From the NCBI RefSeq assembly GCF_003545875.1, contig NZ_QHCS01000007.1, positions 62,001-126,000 of the forward strand: 64,000 bases of DNA. The letters run 5' to 3'. A program made the translations under genes and the position numbers. Origin of the DNA: Leptospira stimsonii. Lineage in GTDB: Bacteria; Spirochaetota; Leptospiria; Leptospirales; Leptospiraceae. Below the pieces are notes generated by a model that was not told the DNA's origin, made no database searches, and saw nothing but the letters and a program-made list of their open reading frames with translations. Position 1 is the first letter of the stretch, and the number at the start of each line of letters is the position of its first letter. Below, in pieces: positions 29,790 to 41,513 of the stretch.

Positions 29790-30370
29790 AAACGGCACTT
29801 TATAAAATTATAATTTTCTTATCGATCCTTGTTTCGATTTCTCCGTACAATTCGATCTTCGGGGATTCTACTTTCACCAATTTGAGCGAGCCGGAACAGA
29901 TCCGAACGTTCCATGAAGTGACGTCGAGAATTCGTTGTATCTGCATCCCTTCGATTACGATCAAGAGTTGTTCGTTTAACAATTGCACCGTATCCGCGAA
30001 GTTAAAAATTTTCATAGAGAATCGGATCGCAAAAGGTGAAAGTGCGGACGTGATCGTTAACAAAATGGTTCACGGATTTGGAGAAGAAGCGCTACAGGAT
30101 CCTGTCATTCAGAAATTTGTGGAAGCAGGAAATACGGGGATGGCGAACTCGGTCGTCTTCGGTTTCGGAGAAAACATTCTTGCGACGCCGGATTCTACTT
30201 GGATCAATTTGAGCTTAGGTATTGCGGGAGCACTCGGAATTCTTTTTATTTTCCTTTATATGAAGCGTAAAAATCCAACTCTTTCCAAAACCACAACTTC
30301 CGTTTCTCCGAATAAGGAGAAAGATGCTTTCAACCGTTATCTTTCAGAAATAGAGGAAAAACAGAAATAA
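29786..30370 (+). CDS. CcmH-like thiol-handling subunit of cytochrome c maturation
   Basis: A 194-residue protein with a signal/anchor at each end. After the signal peptide, RCICIPSITIKSCSFNNC (part of residues 50-67) replaces the classical LRCxxC...Q motif; cysteines 51, 53, 62 and 67 are seen. The following helical part (LKIFIENRIAKGESADVIVNKMVHGFGEEALQDP) is characteristic of CcmH. A C-terminal membrane helix (LSLGIAGALGILFIFLYM) follows. CcmH reduces or holds the apocytochrome CxxCH thiols for haem attachment. TTG at 29786 is the start, with AGGAG 10 nt upstream and a 4-bp overlap with ccmF. Confidence 0.82.
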
Positions 30371-30780
30371 TGGATCTTCTAATCATTCCGTTTTATATCG
30401 TTTTGGTTGGAATAATCGTCCTGCCATTTCTTTACGTCCGTTTTTCACTCAATCTAAAATCTACCGAATCAGAGTCCGAAAAATTGGAACTCATCAATCG
30501 ACGAGAAGTCATTTTAGAAAATCTCAGGGACATCAAGATCGAATTCGATACGGGAAAACTAACGGACGGAGAATTCCAATCCATCTCCACTGGAATCGTA
30601 AAGGATTTGGAAGAATTCGACGAAAAGATCAGAACGATTGCGCAAAACATCCCACAACAAGTCCAAACGACTTCCGGTTCCAATGCTGTACTAACCAAAT
30701 ATTGCCACGAGTGCGGCTTTAAGATCGAAATCTACGGAGCGAAATTTTGTCCTTCCTGCGGAACCAAGCTGATCGTCTAA
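30370..30780 (+). CDS. CcmI-like membrane protein with C-terminal zinc ribbon
   Basis: A 136-residue protein. One N-terminal transmembrane helix (LLIIPFYIVLVGIIVLPFLYV) is followed by a charged helical hairpin (RREVILENLRDIKIEFDTGKLTDGEF), the layout of the CcmI N-terminal part. It ends in a zinc ribbon (YCHECGFKIEIYGAKFCPSCGTKLIV) with two CxxC pairs. Its ATG overlaps the CcmH stop by one base (TAATG), so it belongs to the Ccm operon. The TPR domain of full CcmI is absent. The zinc ribbon is unusual here. Confidence 0.75.
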   Translation: MDLLIIPFYIVLVGIIVLPFLYVRFSLNLKSTESESEKLELINRREVILENLRDIKIEFDTGKLTDGEFQSISTGIVKDLEEFDEKIRTIAQNIPQQVQTTSGSNAVLTKYCHECGFKIEIYGAKFCPSCGTKLIV

Positions 30781-31436
30781 CTGAAATTCCCCCCGCAAGA
30801 ATACTTGCGATTATTCTAATATTCTTATGCGCGTTCGCGGCTTCGGAATGCAAAAGCAAGGATCTCAAACTACAAGGAGATCTTGTTCGACTCAATGAAC
30901 TTCCCTTTTACGGCTCCGGATTCTATGTTTCCGCTTCCAGAGTAGATAAAGAAGATTTGGAAGAATTGAGAAAAGACCTAAAAAACGAACTCGCCTTCCG
31001 AATTCCGAAAGATCGACTGGAAAGATGGAAAGAAATCTCAGAACTCAGCAGCTCTGAGGGGATTTATATTCTCTTTCAAATCGTCCCGGAGACGAGGGTA
31101 TTACCGGAGTTTTTGAATTTTCAGTTTTTATTAAACGACCAACCTCCTGAAAAAACTTGGTCATACTATTTGCAGACTCTCACCGCGAAAGTTCGAAACA
31201 CGCGTTTTTCTGCGCTTCCCGCTTACGGTGCCGTATCTTATCCTTATTATACGGTTCCGCCTGGAGTTTATCCTTCGGGAGCTCTTGTCTATGACTCCGA
31301 CGTCACGACTGATACGGAACATATATATCGTTTCCTTGTTCGTTTTCCGAAAACGGCTTTCACTTCCAACGCAACAAGTAAGAATTATTTTCAGGTCACG
31401 ACTCCCGCCAAATCCATTCTAAAATTCGAATATTAA
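30747..31436 (+). CDS. Putative lipoprotein, last gene of the Ccm operon
   Basis: A 229-residue secreted protein. A hydrophobic segment (ILAIILIFLCAFAASECKSK) contains Cys candidates for lipid attachment. The mature part has no domain I recognise: a charged helical region (DKEDLEELRKDLKNEL), a beta-rich middle and GAVSYPYYTVPPGVYPSG. The TTG at 30747 is preceded by GGAG with 7 nt spacing and lies inside the zinc-ribbon gene (34 bp overlap), so expression is coupled to it. It may be a leptospiral accessory of cytochrome maturation, or only a passenger. Confidence 0.7.
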   Translation: MSFLRNQADRLTEIPPARILAIILIFLCAFAASECKSKDLKLQGDLVRLNELPFYGSGFYVSASRVDKEDLEELRKDLKNELAFRIPKDRLERWKEISELSSSEGIYILFQIVPETRVLPEFLNFQFLLNDQPPEKTWSYYLQTLTAKVRNTRFSALPAYGAVSYPYYTVPPGVYPSGALVYDSDVTTDTEHIYRFLVRFPKTAFTSNATSKNYFQVTTPAKSILKFEY

Positions 31437-31787
31437 ATTTATTTGATTTATTTTCATCAGATCTTTTGGGAACATCATTTTAAAAAATTGAGACGCTTCT
31501 TTTTTCGAAAGAACGATCAAAAAACTTAGATTCGCTAAAAGTAGGTTAGAATTTTGAGAGCTCTTTGGACGCGATTTTCTTCTTTTTGTAAAGTGAAAAA
31601 AAAAGACATAGTCCTGTCGGAACTACGACAAATGACCAATTCTTTCCTTGTGCTTTTTTGGTTTCTCTGGTAAAGGTGGATTTGCACAAAACTTCCCGCG
31701 GACCCGCCTCCACCACCCGAATCAGGGCGGGGAGCGAAAAATTTTCACGGAGAAATCGTGGGACTTAGGACGATTCAGTTCCTTCCA
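31437..31787. other. Intergenic region between convergent genes
   Basis: About 350 bp with no supported gene. It holds the short palindromic repeat at 31615-31630 and a GC-rich stretch (about 31697-31735) of the kind that recurs in leptospiral intergenic DNA. Confidence 0.5.
31615..31630. repeat. Dispersed 16-bp palindrome (TGTnGGAACTnCnACA family)
   Basis: TGTCGGAACTACGACA has 5-bp inverted arms (TGTCG/CGACA). The same pattern recurs at 48358, 54590, 54756 and 61904. Confidence 0.6.
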
Positions 31788-33650
31788 TTACGGAGGAGAA
31801 TTCTTTCCTCCGAAATATTTCCGATTCAGCTCCACTTCCATATCCTCTACCTTCCAGTTGGCAAAGGGAATTCCATAGAGAGTTCTTCGATACGCTTCTA
31901 GGACAAAAGGATAACGAAAACCTTCGGGGAACCGCTTCTTAAAATTTCCTCTTCCAAAAAGAGAAAAGTCGAATATAATTTTCCATCGCTCTTTTGTCCA
32001 GATTTCTTCTTCGCTTAACATTCGGATTTCGTAATAAAACCGATCGAGTTCCGGACTTCCCAAAGCCGAAACCGTCTCTTGGATGTATTCCTTATATCCT
32101 TCGGGCAAAAGCCTTATATAATGTCCAGGAAATCCTCTTCCAGGCAGTCTCGCTAAAAAAGGATCCGTGATTCCCAAAAGGTCGATCCAATGAATCTCTG
32201 GTCCCCCGTAATATCCGGCCAAACCTACGTTAGTCGTAATCTCCACATCGTGCGCTACGAAAGATCGCTTATCGCTTTCGTTTTCAATCTGGATGTTCTC
32301 GAAACGTTCTTTTAGAGATTGCTTTGTCTCATTCCTTGACTGTTCGAAACGTAACTTTATCGCATACATCGCCCACGGATGCGACTCCGGAAAAACACCC
32401 TTTAGCCAACTCTTTAAAGAAACATTATCTTGATAAGAAGCTCTTTCGTCAACGACCCCCTTTTCAACTCTTACCTCTTGTCTCTGAAAAATATAACGAA
32501 ACGGTGAGGCCGGATGAGCTAAAAAGTAGCACGCTACTAGGACAAAGCAAGAATAGAAACCTTTTCTAATGCGCTTCGAATCGTTTCCGAAACGTTTTAG
32601 CAAGAAGATCATCTGAGAATAAATAGAAACAATCAGGCAAGTCCCGAAAAATCTCCCACTCATAAAATCTCCCCCGATCAAAAGGAGATAAAGAAAAACG
32701 GGAACGATAGCTCCCATCCCGAGCCAAAGAATCGCCTTTTCCTCCTTGGAAAAAACCCATTCTACTTTTTTAAATTTCCCGAATATTCTTTCCGAAATGA
32801 TCAGAAAAAAATGAAAAAGAAAAACAAAGCAAGCAATCGGATCCCATTGCAAACTGATTCTTATATAATTCCATCCGGCGTTTATCCTTTCCAAAAGAGG
32901 AGAAATCACGTTCGTCTTCGCATAAAAGGTATTCGGAAAAATAGAACCATAATAGATCAGCGAGAAAAAAAGAAATCCTATCCACGGCAGTAGCCCGAGA
33001 ACAAAGTAAAACGAAAATTCCATTCTCATCGTTCTTTCCATTCTAAAAAACAGAATCGAAAGAGGAGCGATCAATAGAAGGACTAAGTCAAGCCGGGTCA
33101 AAAGGAGAGATGCGGTAAGAAGACCCAACCACAAACCTTCTCCTTTCGAAATTCTTCCTTCCGTAACGGAATACACGGAATAAAATCGATCAAAAAACAA
33201 AAGAACCAAAAGAAAGGAAAGAGGATTTTCCAATCCGGAAGTATTATAATCTACGAATATTCTCGAACAAAATAAAAGCAAAAGCGAAGCCGGAATCATT
33301 CCTGGAATCACTCCGTTCCGATAAAAAGAAAAAACGAATGTAAAGAGAAACAAAATTCCGCAAACATAAGAAAGCAAATAAGCGGAAATGGAAATCTCCC
33401 CGACCAAAGCCTGAATCGGAACCAGCAAAAACAACCAGAGTGGATGTGTGTAAACCTGAACTCTTTCCAAGGGATTCCATCGAAGCCCGAATCCGTTCAG
33501 AAAATTGTCCACGACTCGAAACGTAATAAATGAATCGTCCGAAAGCCAGGCGCTTTCATAAAATAAGATCGTATAAAGGGGAAGAAAAAGAAAGAAGAGA
33601 AAATATCTTCCGGAAATCCTTTTTTCAAAAGCAACTCCCGGAAAAATCAT
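31788..33650 (-). CDS. GT-C-like polytopic membrane glycosyltransferase
   Basis: A 620-residue protein with about ten transmembrane helices in its first 400 residues and a soluble C-terminal part. The phrase [20 protein letters not shown] (part of residues 35-55) holds an Asp-Asp pair in the first periplasmic loop, the usual catalytic position of GT-C glycosyltransferases that use polyprenyl-phosphate sugars. [15 protein letters not shown] follows. [19 protein letters not shown] is also typical. It would add a sugar to lipopolysaccharide, lipid or protein on the periplasmic side. It begins 4 bp after hisE, so the two are co-transcribed although unrelated. Substrate unknown. Confidence 0.75.
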   Translation of the reverse strand: MIFPGVAFEKRISGRYFLFFLFLPLYTILFYESAWLSDDSFITFRVVDNFLNGFGLRWNPLERVQVYTHPLWLFLLVPIQALVGEISISAYLLSYVCGILFLFTFVFSFYRNGVIPGMIPASLLLLFCSRIFVDYNTSGLENPLSFLLVLLFFDRFYSVYSVTEGRISKGEGLWLGLLTASLLLTRLDLVLLLIAPLSILFFRMERTMRMEFSFYFVLGLLPWIGFLFFSLIYYGSIFPNTFYAKTNVISPLLERINAGWNYIRISLQWDPIACFVFLFHFFLIISERIFGKFKKVEWVFSKEEKAILWLGMGAIVPVFLYLLLIGGDFMSGRFFGTCLIVSIYSQMIFLLKRFGNDSKRIRKGFYSCFVLVACYFLAHPASPFRYIFQRQEVRVEKGVVDERASYQDNVSLKSWLKGVFPESHPWAMYAIKLRFEQSRNETKQSLKERFENIQIENESDKRSFVAHDVEITTNVGLAGYYGGPEIHWIDLLGITDPFLARLPGRGFPGHYIRLLPEGYKEYIQETVSALGSPELDRFYYEIRMLSEEEIWTKERWKIIFDFSLFGRGNFKKRFPEGFRYPFVLEAYRRTLYGIPFANWKVEDMEVELNRKYFGGKNSPP

Positions 33651-33653
33651 TTT

Positions 33654-33932
33654 TTAAGAATGGCGTTTACGAAGTTCTTCCACGATGTCTTGCAAGGAAA
33701 GACCTTGTTCGACCAACAAAACCTGAAGATGAAAAAGTAAGTCCGCGGCTTCGTGAGTGAGTTCTTTTTTATCCGCATTCTTCGCGGCGATAATCACCTC
33801 GCCGGCTTCTTCGCCTACTTTTTTAAGAATCCGATCCACTCCTCCACGAAATAGATCTGCGGTATAAGATTTATCAGGAAGTTCCTGTTTTCTTTTTTTA
33901 AGAATATTTTCCAACTGTAATAAAAATTCCAT
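33654..33932 (-). CDS. hisE: Phosphoribosyl-ATP pyrophosphatase HisE
   Basis: A 92-residue stand-alone HisE, which hydrolyses phosphoribosyl-ATP to phosphoribosyl-AMP and pyrophosphate, the second step of histidine synthesis. Helix motifs of the all-alpha pyrophosphatase fold are clear: [16 protein letters not shown] and [17 protein letters not shown], with the acidic residues (EE..E, E..D) that bind magnesium. The length matches non-fused HisE. HisI and other his genes are not in the window. The membrane glycosyltransferase gene follows directly. Confidence 0.95.
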   Translation of the reverse strand: MEFLLQLENILKKRKQELPDKSYTADLFRGGVDRILKKVGEEAGEVIIAAKNADKKELTHEAADLLFHLQVLLVEQGLSLQDIVEELRKRHS

Positions 33933-34064
33933 GAATCCAAGGCTTCCTTTGCGAAATCTGCCCCTAGTTTTTCGAGCCTCCGATTCTCCGACAACCGTAT
34001 TTTTGCGCCCTTCCGGAAAGAAAACGCTGGCTAAAGCATTTGCAAAACAGTCCGATGTTAGAGA

Positions 34065-34886
34065 ATGAAGAATTTATTTTTATCGATCTGCATCCTTCTG
34101 ACTGTTCTTTTCCATTCTCCTCTTGGAGCCGAAATCCAATGGGAGAAATCCGTAAAGACCGCCTTTGAAAAAGCAAAGGCAAACGGGAAACCGATTTTTA
34201 TCGACGTTTATGCGGATTGGTGCACGTATTGCAAAACTCTCAAAAAAGAAATCTATCCTAAAAAGGAAGTTCAAAACGAACTCTCTAAATTTGTAACGCT
34301 TTCCCTGGACGGCGACACCTTCCCGAATCTGAAGAGAAAATATGGAATCGAAGGCTATCCTTCCATGCTTTTCTTGGATCAGAACGGAAGTCTGATCGAT
34401 AAGATCACGGGAATGCCCGATTCTAAAATGATCCTCAAATATCTGAAGAATGCTTACGCAAGAAGGAACCTCGAAAAGGAATATCTTGAAAAGTTATCAA
34501 AAGATCCGGACGGAATCAAAACGAACTTTCAAGCGGGAGTTTATTATTTCGAAGCGAGAGAATATTCAAAAGCGATTCAATACTTTAAGAAGGCGATCGA
34601 ATCCGGAGATTCAAAGAACACTGATAAAAAACACGACTCTCTTTACAATCTCGGCATCTCATATCTTGAAGTAGGGAACTTCAAGGCTTCGGTGGAGACA
34701 TTCACATCCTATCTCGCAAAGTATCCGAACGGAGACTCTGCGTCAGTCTATTTCTATCGGGCAAACGCTTTCGAAGAATTAAACCGAAAAGAAGAAGCAA
34801 AAAACGATTACAAAAAAGCGCTTGATCTTACGAGCGATGCTGAGGAAAAAAAGGACCTTCAACTCAGAATCGACTCTCTAAATTAG
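34065..34886 (+). CDS. Secreted thioredoxin-fold protein with TPR repeats
   Basis: A 273-residue periplasmic protein. The signal peptide ([19 protein letters not shown]) is followed by a thioredoxin-like domain (about 25-135) with the active site ADWCTYCK (Cys53, Cys56) and cis-Pro in EGYPSMLF. About three TPR units fill the C-terminus ([64 protein letters not shown]). It resembles DsbD-gamma/thiol-disulphide proteins, probably reducing disulphides while the TPRs bind a partner. It could supply reductant for cytochrome c maturation, but the link is not shown. It converges on murC. Confidence 0.88.
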   Translation: MKNLFLSICILLTVLFHSPLGAEIQWEKSVKTAFEKAKANGKPIFIDVYADWCTYCKTLKKEIYPKKEVQNELSKFVTLSLDGDTFPNLKRKYGIEGYPSMLFLDQNGSLIDKITGMPDSKMILKYLKNAYARRNLEKEYLEKLSKDPDGIKTNFQAGVYYFEAREYSKAIQYFKKAIESGDSKNTDKKHDSLYNLGISYLEVGNFKASVETFTSYLAKYPNGDSASVYFYRANAFEELNRKEEAKNDYKKALDLTSDAEEKKDLQLRIDSLN

Positions 34887-34898
34887 AATATTCTAATT
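34881..34898. repeat. Palindrome holding both convergent stop codons
   Basis: AATTAGAATATTCTAATT is a perfect 18-bp palindrome. It contains the TAG stop of the thioredoxin-TPR gene (34884-34886) and, on the other strand, the TAG stop of murC (34893-34895). Only 6 bp separate the two coding ends. Confidence 0.6.
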
Positions 34899-36290
34899 CT
34901 TTAAAAATCGAATTCCCCAATCCCTAACGTTTCCGGCGCCCAGAGTGACAAATTTATCGCCGGGTTTCAAAAACCGACCGAGTTCCGCAACTCCCTCTTC
35001 GAGATCTTTGGATAGAATTTTGGTCGGACGCGACATCGCATCCGCGATGAGTTTCGTTTCCACTCCTTCGATCGGATCCTCTCCGGCCGTATAAATCGGC
35101 AAAAGAAAAACCGTCTCTCCGGTATCCAAACTTTCCGCAAATTCCTTATATAAGTTTTGAGTTCTTGTGTATCGATGCGGTTGAAACAAGATCACCGCTC
35201 TTCCGTCTTTTTTTAGACCCTCCATGGATTGAATGACCGCCCTAATTTCGGTCGGATGATGTCCGTAGTCGTCATAGACTTCGATTCCGTTTTTGCTTCC
35301 GAGATACTCGAGCCTTCTGCTGACCCCGGAATAATCCGGAATACTTCTTACGAGTTCCTCCAGCTTCGCCCCAGCCTCGAAGCAAGCCAGAACGGCCGCG
35401 AGAGCGTTTTTGAGATAGTGTTCCCCCGGATATTTTAGAGAAAAAGAATATTCTTTATTTTGAAAGTAGAACGTCAAGACTCCGTCTTCGATTCTATAGA
35501 GCGCCGTTTTAGAATCTCGAATTCTTTCGTCCTGAAAAACGTCTTCTTTCCGATCGGCTTTCGTCTTTGCGAATCCAAGGATTTTAGAATGGTCTTTAAA
35601 CAAAGAAAGCGAATCCCTAATTCCGATATCGTCCAAGTTCAGGATCAATCTTCTCGAAGCTTTATCCATATAACGCGCGAATGCGTTGAGGAGATTCTCT
35701 CTTGTCCGATAATAATCCAGATGATCCTCGTCCACGTTCGTGAGAATCCGAACTTCCGCTCGGTGATTGTTGAAGGTTCCGTCGGATTCGTCGGATTCGA
35801 AAACGGCCCATTCTCCCTTTCCCCAAGAACCGCCTTTTCCGTTTAAAAATGCGACTTCTCCGCCGACCATCACGGACGGGAAGAATCCACAACGTTTCAG
35901 AAGAAACGCGGTCATCGCAGTAGTCGTTGTTTTACCGTGAGAACCCGCAACGGAGATCTGCTTTTTTTCGGACATCACTTGATGAAGAAGTTCGGACCGA
36001 TGAACGATTGCAATTCCTTTCTCTTTAAATTTTTTAACTAAAGGGTGAGAATCCAAACGGATCGCAGAAGAATAAATCGCAAGATCGTAATTCTCCACCA
36101 TTAGCGTATCGGACTTTCCGAGAACTGTGGCTCCGCTCTGAATCAATTTTTCAACAACGTCCGAGTGTTTCCCGTCGTAACCGCCGACTTTCATTCCTCT
36201 TTCCAAAAGGAGAAAGGCAAGAGATGACATTCCCGATCCTCCGATCCCAAGGAAGAACGGTCTTTGAAACGATTTCCAATCGGTTTGCAT
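34893..36290 (-). CDS. murC: UDP-N-acetylmuramate--L-alanine ligase MurC
   Basis: A 465-residue Mur ligase adding L-Ala to UDP-MurNAc. The N-terminal Rossmann domain begins [11 protein letters not shown], as in MurC. The ATP-binding loop is [12 protein letters not shown] (starting about 113). [13 protein letters not shown] and [11 protein letters not shown] belong to the central domain, and [13 protein letters not shown] is a MurC signature of the C-terminal domain. It is the last gene of the minus-strand cell-wall cluster, 1 bp after murG. Its stop lies in a palindrome shared with the convergent gene. Confidence 0.97.
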   Translation of the reverse strand: MQTDWKSFQRPFFLGIGGSGMSSLAFLLLERGMKVGGYDGKHSDVVEKLIQSGATVLGKSDTLMVENYDLAIYSSAIRLDSHPLVKKFKEKGIAIVHRSELLHQVMSEKKQISVAGSHGKTTTTAMTAFLLKRCGFFPSVMVGGEVAFLNGKGGSWGKGEWAVFESDESDGTFNNHRAEVRILTNVDEDHLDYYRTRENLLNAFARYMDKASRRLILNLDDIGIRDSLSLFKDHSKILGFAKTKADRKEDVFQDERIRDSKTALYRIEDGVLTFYFQNKEYSFSLKYPGEHYLKNALAAVLACFEAGAKLEELVRSIPDYSGVSRRLEYLGSKNGIEVYDDYGHHPTEIRAVIQSMEGLKKDGRAVILFQPHRYTRTQNLYKEFAESLDTGETVFLLPIYTAGEDPIEGVETKLIADAMSRPTKILSKDLEEGVAELGRFLKPGDKFVTLGAGNVRDWGIRFLKN

Positions 36291-36291
36291 T

Positions 36292-37368
36292 TTAGTCCAG
36301 AGAGAAAAAGTATTTCGCGGTGTCTCTCGCCGCGTCGACGTGAGAGCACTGAAGAGATTTGATCGACATGTCGTTTAACAAAGATACGTCGTTCGCCAAT
36401 TTGTCCAAAATTCTAAAAAGATGGGATTCATCTTCGTCCTTCTGATCCAATACTACCGCGGCTCCGTTGAGTTCGAAATACTTCGCGTTCGCCATCTGAT
36501 GATCATCCTTTGCATATGGATAAGGGATCAAAATCATAGGAAGAGCAAAGGCCGCGCATTCGGACAACACACCCGAACCGGAACGAGCGATCACAAAGTT
36601 CGCCCACTCGTACTGTTCTTTCATGTTGTCCGTATAGGAGATGAGTTCCGCATCCTTCTTCGTTTTTTGTGAAACTTCTTCGTATAAGGCCGAACCGGTT
36701 AATAAGCGAAATCGAAATTGAGTATTGATTTCGTCGTGGTCCATCAGACGAACGACGATATTGTTGATCTGTCTCGCGCCTTGACTCCCACCCATTACGA
36801 GCACGTTAAACTGCTTCTTCTTTTTCGTGTCGTATTTTTCCGAAAACTTCAAAGACATCTTTGGAAGCGTTTTCTTTCTTAAAGGATTTCCTATGATCGA
36901 CCAATCGCAAGGCACGGAATGGTCGACCGGAGGAAAACTAAACGCGGCCTTATTGGCGAAACGAAAAAACAATCGGTTCACGTTTCCGGGAATACAATTC
37001 TGTTCGCAGAGATAGACTTTTTTTCTAAAAAGAACACCGTATAAAATCGAAGCGACGGTCGAGTAACCGCCCATTCCGATGACTACGTCCACGTTGAGTT
37101 TACGGAAAAGCAAAAACGTTTTTAGAATCTGATACGTATAACGAAAGGGAAAAAGAAGAATGTTACTGGAAAGAGGAGGAAGATTGTGCCAGAGAACCTT
37201 ACACGGAGCTTGTTCCAGATCCGGATTGTTTCGATTCCTCTCTAAAGAAAAAAGATATAAATTCTCATATCCGATCTGCTCTTTTAAGTCCGTAAGAACT
37301 TCCGCAAGAGCCACTCCCGGTGATATATGTCCTCCGGTTCCGCCGGCCGCGATTACAATCGATCTCAT
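36292..37368 (-). CDS. murG: UDP-GlcNAc:lipid I N-acetylglucosaminyltransferase MurG
   Basis: A 358-residue GT-B glycosyltransferase that converts lipid I to lipid II at the inner face of the membrane. The N-terminal loop [15 protein letters not shown] is diagnostic. [29 protein letters not shown] and [28 protein letters not shown] (in parts) are family motifs. Its ATG overlaps the ftsW stop by 4 bp (ATGA), and murC follows after 1 bp. Confidence 0.96.
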   Translation of the reverse strand: MRSIVIAAGGTGGHISPGVALAEVLTDLKEQIGYENLYLFSLERNRNNPDLEQAPCKVLWHNLPPLSSNILLFPFRYTYQILKTFLLFRKLNVDVVIGMGGYSTVASILYGVLFRKKVYLCEQNCIPGNVNRLFFRFANKAAFSFPPVDHSVPCDWSIIGNPLRKKTLPKMSLKFSEKYDTKKKKQFNVLVMGGSQGARQINNIVVRLMDHDEINTQFRFRLLTGSALYEEVSQKTKKDAELISYTDNMKEQYEWANFVIARSGSGVLSECAAFALPMILIPYPYAKDDHQMANAKYFELNGAAVVLDQKDEDESHLFRILDKLANDVSLLNDMSIKSLQCSHVDAARDTAKYFFSLD

Positions 37369-38519
37369 AGACCTAGGTTTTCCTTTCTCGTTATATTGAC
37401 AAGAATTCCAAGAGAAATCAACACGATGAGAATCGACGATCCTCCGTAACTGACAAACGGTAAGCTGATACCCGTGATCGGAAAAATTCCGGTAACGACG
37501 AACATGTTGATGATAAATTGTGTTCCCAAGATAATCAAAATTCCAGCGCCTAAATAGAAACCGAAGGGATCCTTAACTTTCTGCACAAGATAGAACGCAC
37601 GAAACAAAAGTAAAAGAATAAGAAAGATAAAAATCATAAATCCCACAAAACCGAAATCTTCGACAAACGTTGCTAATACGAAGTCGGTATGACTGTAGGT
37701 CAAATAACGATGCGCGTAACCCGAAGCGAGTTTATTACCGAACCAGCCACCGTCCAAAAAAGCACGAAACGAAGTCACGAGCTGGTGACCTTCGTCAAAT
37801 CGGTAGCGATACGGATCCAACCAGACCTCCACCCTCTTTTTCCGATAACCGACTCGATCGATCAAAATATAAATCAGAGGAAGAGATACAATACCTACGA
37901 CGAGCAAATTTCGAAAAGGAAATCCGAATAAAAAAATAAAACCAAGAATCACAAAAAGAATTTCTAATGTCGTTCCAAAAGCCGGTTCTACAAGAATCAA
38001 AACGATGACGGTCAGAAGTAAAACCGACGGGACCAAAAGTTTTTTGTAATCGGGGGCGGATTCTAATTTTAATTTTTTAAAAAGCGACGCGAGATAGATC
38101 AACACCGCCACTTTCGCGACTTCGGAGGGTTGTAATTGATATGGCCCGAGAGCGATCCATCTGTGAAAGTTTCTTCCATAGTAAGTCGAAACCGATTTTC
38201 CAACTCCGGGAATGAATACCAGAATCAAAAGTCCGATCGCGACTAACATTCCTAAGACAGCGAGTTTTTCGAGTTTCTGATACGGAAAGACGGAGAAAAA
38301 AAAGAAAAAAACAAGACTCACACAGATCCAGATCGCCTGTTTTTTGAGAAAGTATTCAGAATCCTTAAACTCTCTCCAAGCGGTGATGCTCGAAGAAGAA
38401 TACATAACGCAGAGCCCCAAAAAAAGAAGAATAAAGATCGTTACAATGAGAAGAACGTCCAAGGAAGTTTTTCCCGGAACCCAGAGTTCCCTCCACTTCC
38501 TTCCGATAGAATCGATCAT
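37365..38519 (-). CDS. ftsW: SEDS-family peptidoglycan polymerase FtsW
   Basis: A 384-residue SEDS protein with about ten transmembrane helices. FtsW polymerises glycan strands at the septum together with a class B PBP. Visible motifs include [23 protein letters not shown], the extracellular loop with GGWFG and [23 protein letters not shown], and [13 protein letters not shown] near the C-terminus. The frame is open to 38573, but the ATG at 38519 overlaps the mraY stop by 4 bp (ATGA) and is the likely start. Its usual partner FtsI is not encoded in this cluster. Confidence 0.93.
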   Translation of the reverse strand: MIDSIGRKWRELWVPGKTSLDVLLIVTIFILLFLGLCVMYSSSSITAWREFKDSEYFLKKQAIWICVSLVFFFFFSVFPYQKLEKLAVLGMLVAIGLLILVFIPGVGKSVSTYYGRNFHRWIALGPYQLQPSEVAKVAVLIYLASLFKKLKLESAPDYKKLLVPSVLLLTVIVLILVEPAFGTTLEILFVILGFIFLFGFPFRNLLVVGIVSLPLIYILIDRVGYRKKRVEVWLDPYRYRFDEGHQLVTSFRAFLDGGWFGNKLASGYAHRYLTYSHTDFVLATFVEDFGFVGFMIFIFLILLLLFRAFYLVQKVKDPFGFYLGAGILIILGTQFIINMFVVTGIFPITGISLPFVSYGGSSILIVLISLGILVNITRKENLGL

Positions 38520-39628
38520 TGGATTTTGAGAGTCGATAAGGAGATGATCGCGAGGATGACCGCGATGATCCAAAATCGAATTACGATCTTGGTCTCTTTC
38601 AATCCTCCCAATTCAAAGTGATGATGCAGAGGAGCCATCTTGAAGATTCTTTTTCCCGTAAGTTTAAAAGAACCCACTTGAAGAATCACGGAAAGAGCTT
38701 CGCTGACAAAGATCGCTCCCAGAATCAAAAGAAGAATCTCCTTCTTCAAAAGGATCACGACCATACCCAAAGTCGCCCCTAAAAAAAGAGAACCCGTGTC
38801 TCCCATAAAAACCTGCGCGGGATGCGCGTTGAACCAGAGAAATCCGAGAAGGGCTCCGGCAAGCGCGGATAAGAATACCGAATATTCGTGAGCGCCAGGG
38901 AGATAAGGAATGTTGAGATAGTTCGCGACGATCGGGGTTCCCGAAAAATAAGCGATGATTCCTAACGTAACAACGGCGATCGCAACGGTCCCGGTCGCGA
39001 GTCCGTCGAGTCCGTCCGTCAAATTCACGGCGTGAGAAGAACCGATGATCACAATGATCGAAAAAGGAATCGCAAGAAGTCCGAGAGCAAGAACAGGTCC
39101 TTTCACGAAGGGAAAAAACAAATCCGTCAGTTGGAAGGGAATTTTACCGGAATGTCCCGGAGGAGTATGACCCGTATAATAAAAGAATAATATACAAAAT
39201 CCGAGAGAAATCAGAATCGAAAGAAGAAACTTGGTTCGCGCACGCATCCCGCCTTTGATTTTTTTAACCGATTTCATATAATCGTCCGCGAAACCGAGAG
39301 CGGAGAAAAAGAGAGAAAAAACGGCGAGCAACACGATGTTCGGATTTTTAAGATTCCCCCAAAGGAGAACGGAAAGAAGAAGAGAACCGATGATCAGAAG
39401 ACCTCCCATCGTTGGCGTCCCTTTTTTCGCTTCGTGGGATTTCGGGCCGTCGTCCCGAACGGACTCTCTGAACTTGAGTCCGTATAAAAAGTCGATCACA
39501 CGATGACCGAACCAGAACGTAACCAACATCGAAGTCAATCCCGCCATCAAAGCGCGAAACGTAACGTAACTAAAAATACGAAGGGAATCCAGATGGTTGA
39601 AGTAAAGATCGTAGAGATAATAAAACAT
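38516..39628 (-). CDS. mraY: Phospho-N-acetylmuramoyl-pentapeptide transferase MraY
   Basis: A 370-residue, ten-helix membrane enzyme that transfers phospho-MurNAc-pentapeptide to undecaprenyl phosphate, making lipid I. Family signatures are GTPTMGG (near 69), [25 protein letters not shown] and [19 protein letters not shown] precedes the ATG at 39628. murE ends 54 bp upstream, with no murF between them, and ftsW overlaps its stop, with no murD between them. Confidence 0.97.
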   Translation of the reverse strand: MFYYLYDLYFNHLDSLRIFSYVTFRALMAGLTSMLVTFWFGHRVIDFLYGLKFRESVRDDGPKSHEAKKGTPTMGGLLIIGSLLLSVLLWGNLKNPNIVLLAVFSLFFSALGFADDYMKSVKKIKGGMRARTKFLLSILISLGFCILFFYYTGHTPPGHSGKIPFQLTDLFFPFVKGPVLALGLLAIPFSIIVIIGSSHAVNLTDGLDGLATGTVAIAVVTLGIIAYFSGTPIVANYLNIPYLPGAHEYSVFLSALAGALLGFLWFNAHPAQVFMGDTGSLFLGATLGMVVILLKKEILLLILGAIFVSEALSVILQVGSFKLTGKRIFKMAPLHHHFELGGLKETKIVIRFWIIAVILAIISLSTLKIQ

Positions 39629-39682
39629 GTACCCGTCCTAGTTTCAAAAAAAAGGAGTGTTCTTTATTTGTATCGGAGAATT

Positions 39683-41150
39683 TTAAAAAAGACCGAAGGC
39701 TTTTTGAACCTGCTCGACGTCGCTGAAGTGACGTTTTTCCTTTCCGATGATCTGGTATTCTTCGTGCCCCTTTCCTGCGACCAGTAGACAACCGCCTTCC
39801 GGCAAAACCGCCACACCTTCCGCGATCGCCTTAGCCCGGTCCACTTCTCTCAGGAGCGGAACAAAACCTTTGGAAAAGCCGGTTTGAATTTCATCCAAGA
39901 TCGACTCCGGCTCCTCTGTCCTCGGATTATCAGAGGTAAGAATGACCTGATCCGAAAGTTCTTCCGCGATCCGCGCCATCTTCGGACGTTTGGTACGGTC
40001 CCGATCTCCCCCACAACCGAAGAGAGTGATCAGTTGTTTCGGTTTCGAATCTCGGACACTTCGGATAATATTTTCCAGAGCGTCCGGCGTATGAGCGTAA
40101 TCGACCACTGCCATTCGAGAACGGTCCTTGCTGTAGACGATTTGGAAACGTCCGGGGATCTGCGGAACTCTTTCCAAAGAAGAAGACATCTTTTGAGGGT
40201 CCAAGCCGAGCCTGATTCCGGTAATCCAAGCAAGGGCCGTATTGCGAACGTTAAACGAACCCAGAAGATTCGTATGGATCAGATGAGAATGCCCGCCCTC
40301 CGTCAAAGTATAGGAAGTGCCTTGAAGATTCAAGGACGGACCCTCGACCTTCCATTCTCCGCGAGGACCGTCTAACGCACTCGCTTGTAAACTCGGAAGG
40401 CGCGATTGGATTTTTTCCAAAAGCTCTTTTCCACCCGGTGAAATATAATCGAGAACGGCAAACGAAGAAGGGAAAGAATCCAAAATTTCAAAAAGACGAA
40501 ACTTACTTTCAAAATAATCTTCCATATTCGGATGAAAGTCGAGATGGTCTTGTGTAAGATTGGTGAAGACGCCCGCCTTCAGAGAAATTCCGTTCATCCT
40601 TCCGAGCTTGAGACCGTGAGAACTCGCTTCCATAAAAACGGTGTCCACTCCCTGTTCCTTCATTTCCTTGAGAATCAGATTGAGAGAAGAAGCGTCCGGC
40701 GTCGTATAACCCGTGTCGATCAGTCGATCTCCGAATTTGACACCAATCGTCCCAATCAAACCGCAGTTGCGTCCCTGTTCTTTCGCTAATGCGAAAAGAA
40801 TGTTCGTAAGAGAAGTCTTTCCGTTCGTTCCGGTGACAGCGACAATCTCCAACTCTTTCGAAGGATGACCGAGAAGAAAGGAAGCGATTCTGCCTTGGAG
40901 TTGTTCGGGATCGATTTCGGTTTCTAAAACGATCTTAGAATCCGGAATTACGATCGAAGAAGAGTTCCGAATCAAGATCACGGAAGCCTTCGTATTGGAA
41001 ATATATTCTTCTTTTTTGGAATTTAGAGAATCGGAGACGCAGAAGATATCTTCTAAGTTTGTCTTTCGAGAATCGGATTGGATATAACCGAGTTCGATTC
41101 CTTCGGAAGATTTTTCCTTGGGAACGGATCTTAGTTTGAGTTCAGGAAAT

Positions 41151-41176
<26 letters not shown>
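39683..41176 (-). CDS. murE: UDP-MurNAc-L-Ala-D-Glu ligase MurE (meso-diaminopimelate type)
   Basis: A Mur ligase of about 497 residues adding the third amino acid to the peptidoglycan precursor. The ATP loop is [12 protein letters not shown], and the carbamylated-Lys/substrate region contains [10 protein letters not shown]. The C-terminal DNPRTEEP motif marks enzymes that add meso-diaminopimelate rather than lysine. The frame overlaps the ftsL 3' end. An ATG at 41188 also exists, but the typical start [13 protein letters not shown] begins at 41176; no ribosome binding site decides. Confidence 0.95.
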
Positions 41177-41505
<329 letters not shown>

Positions 41506-41513
<8 letters not shown>

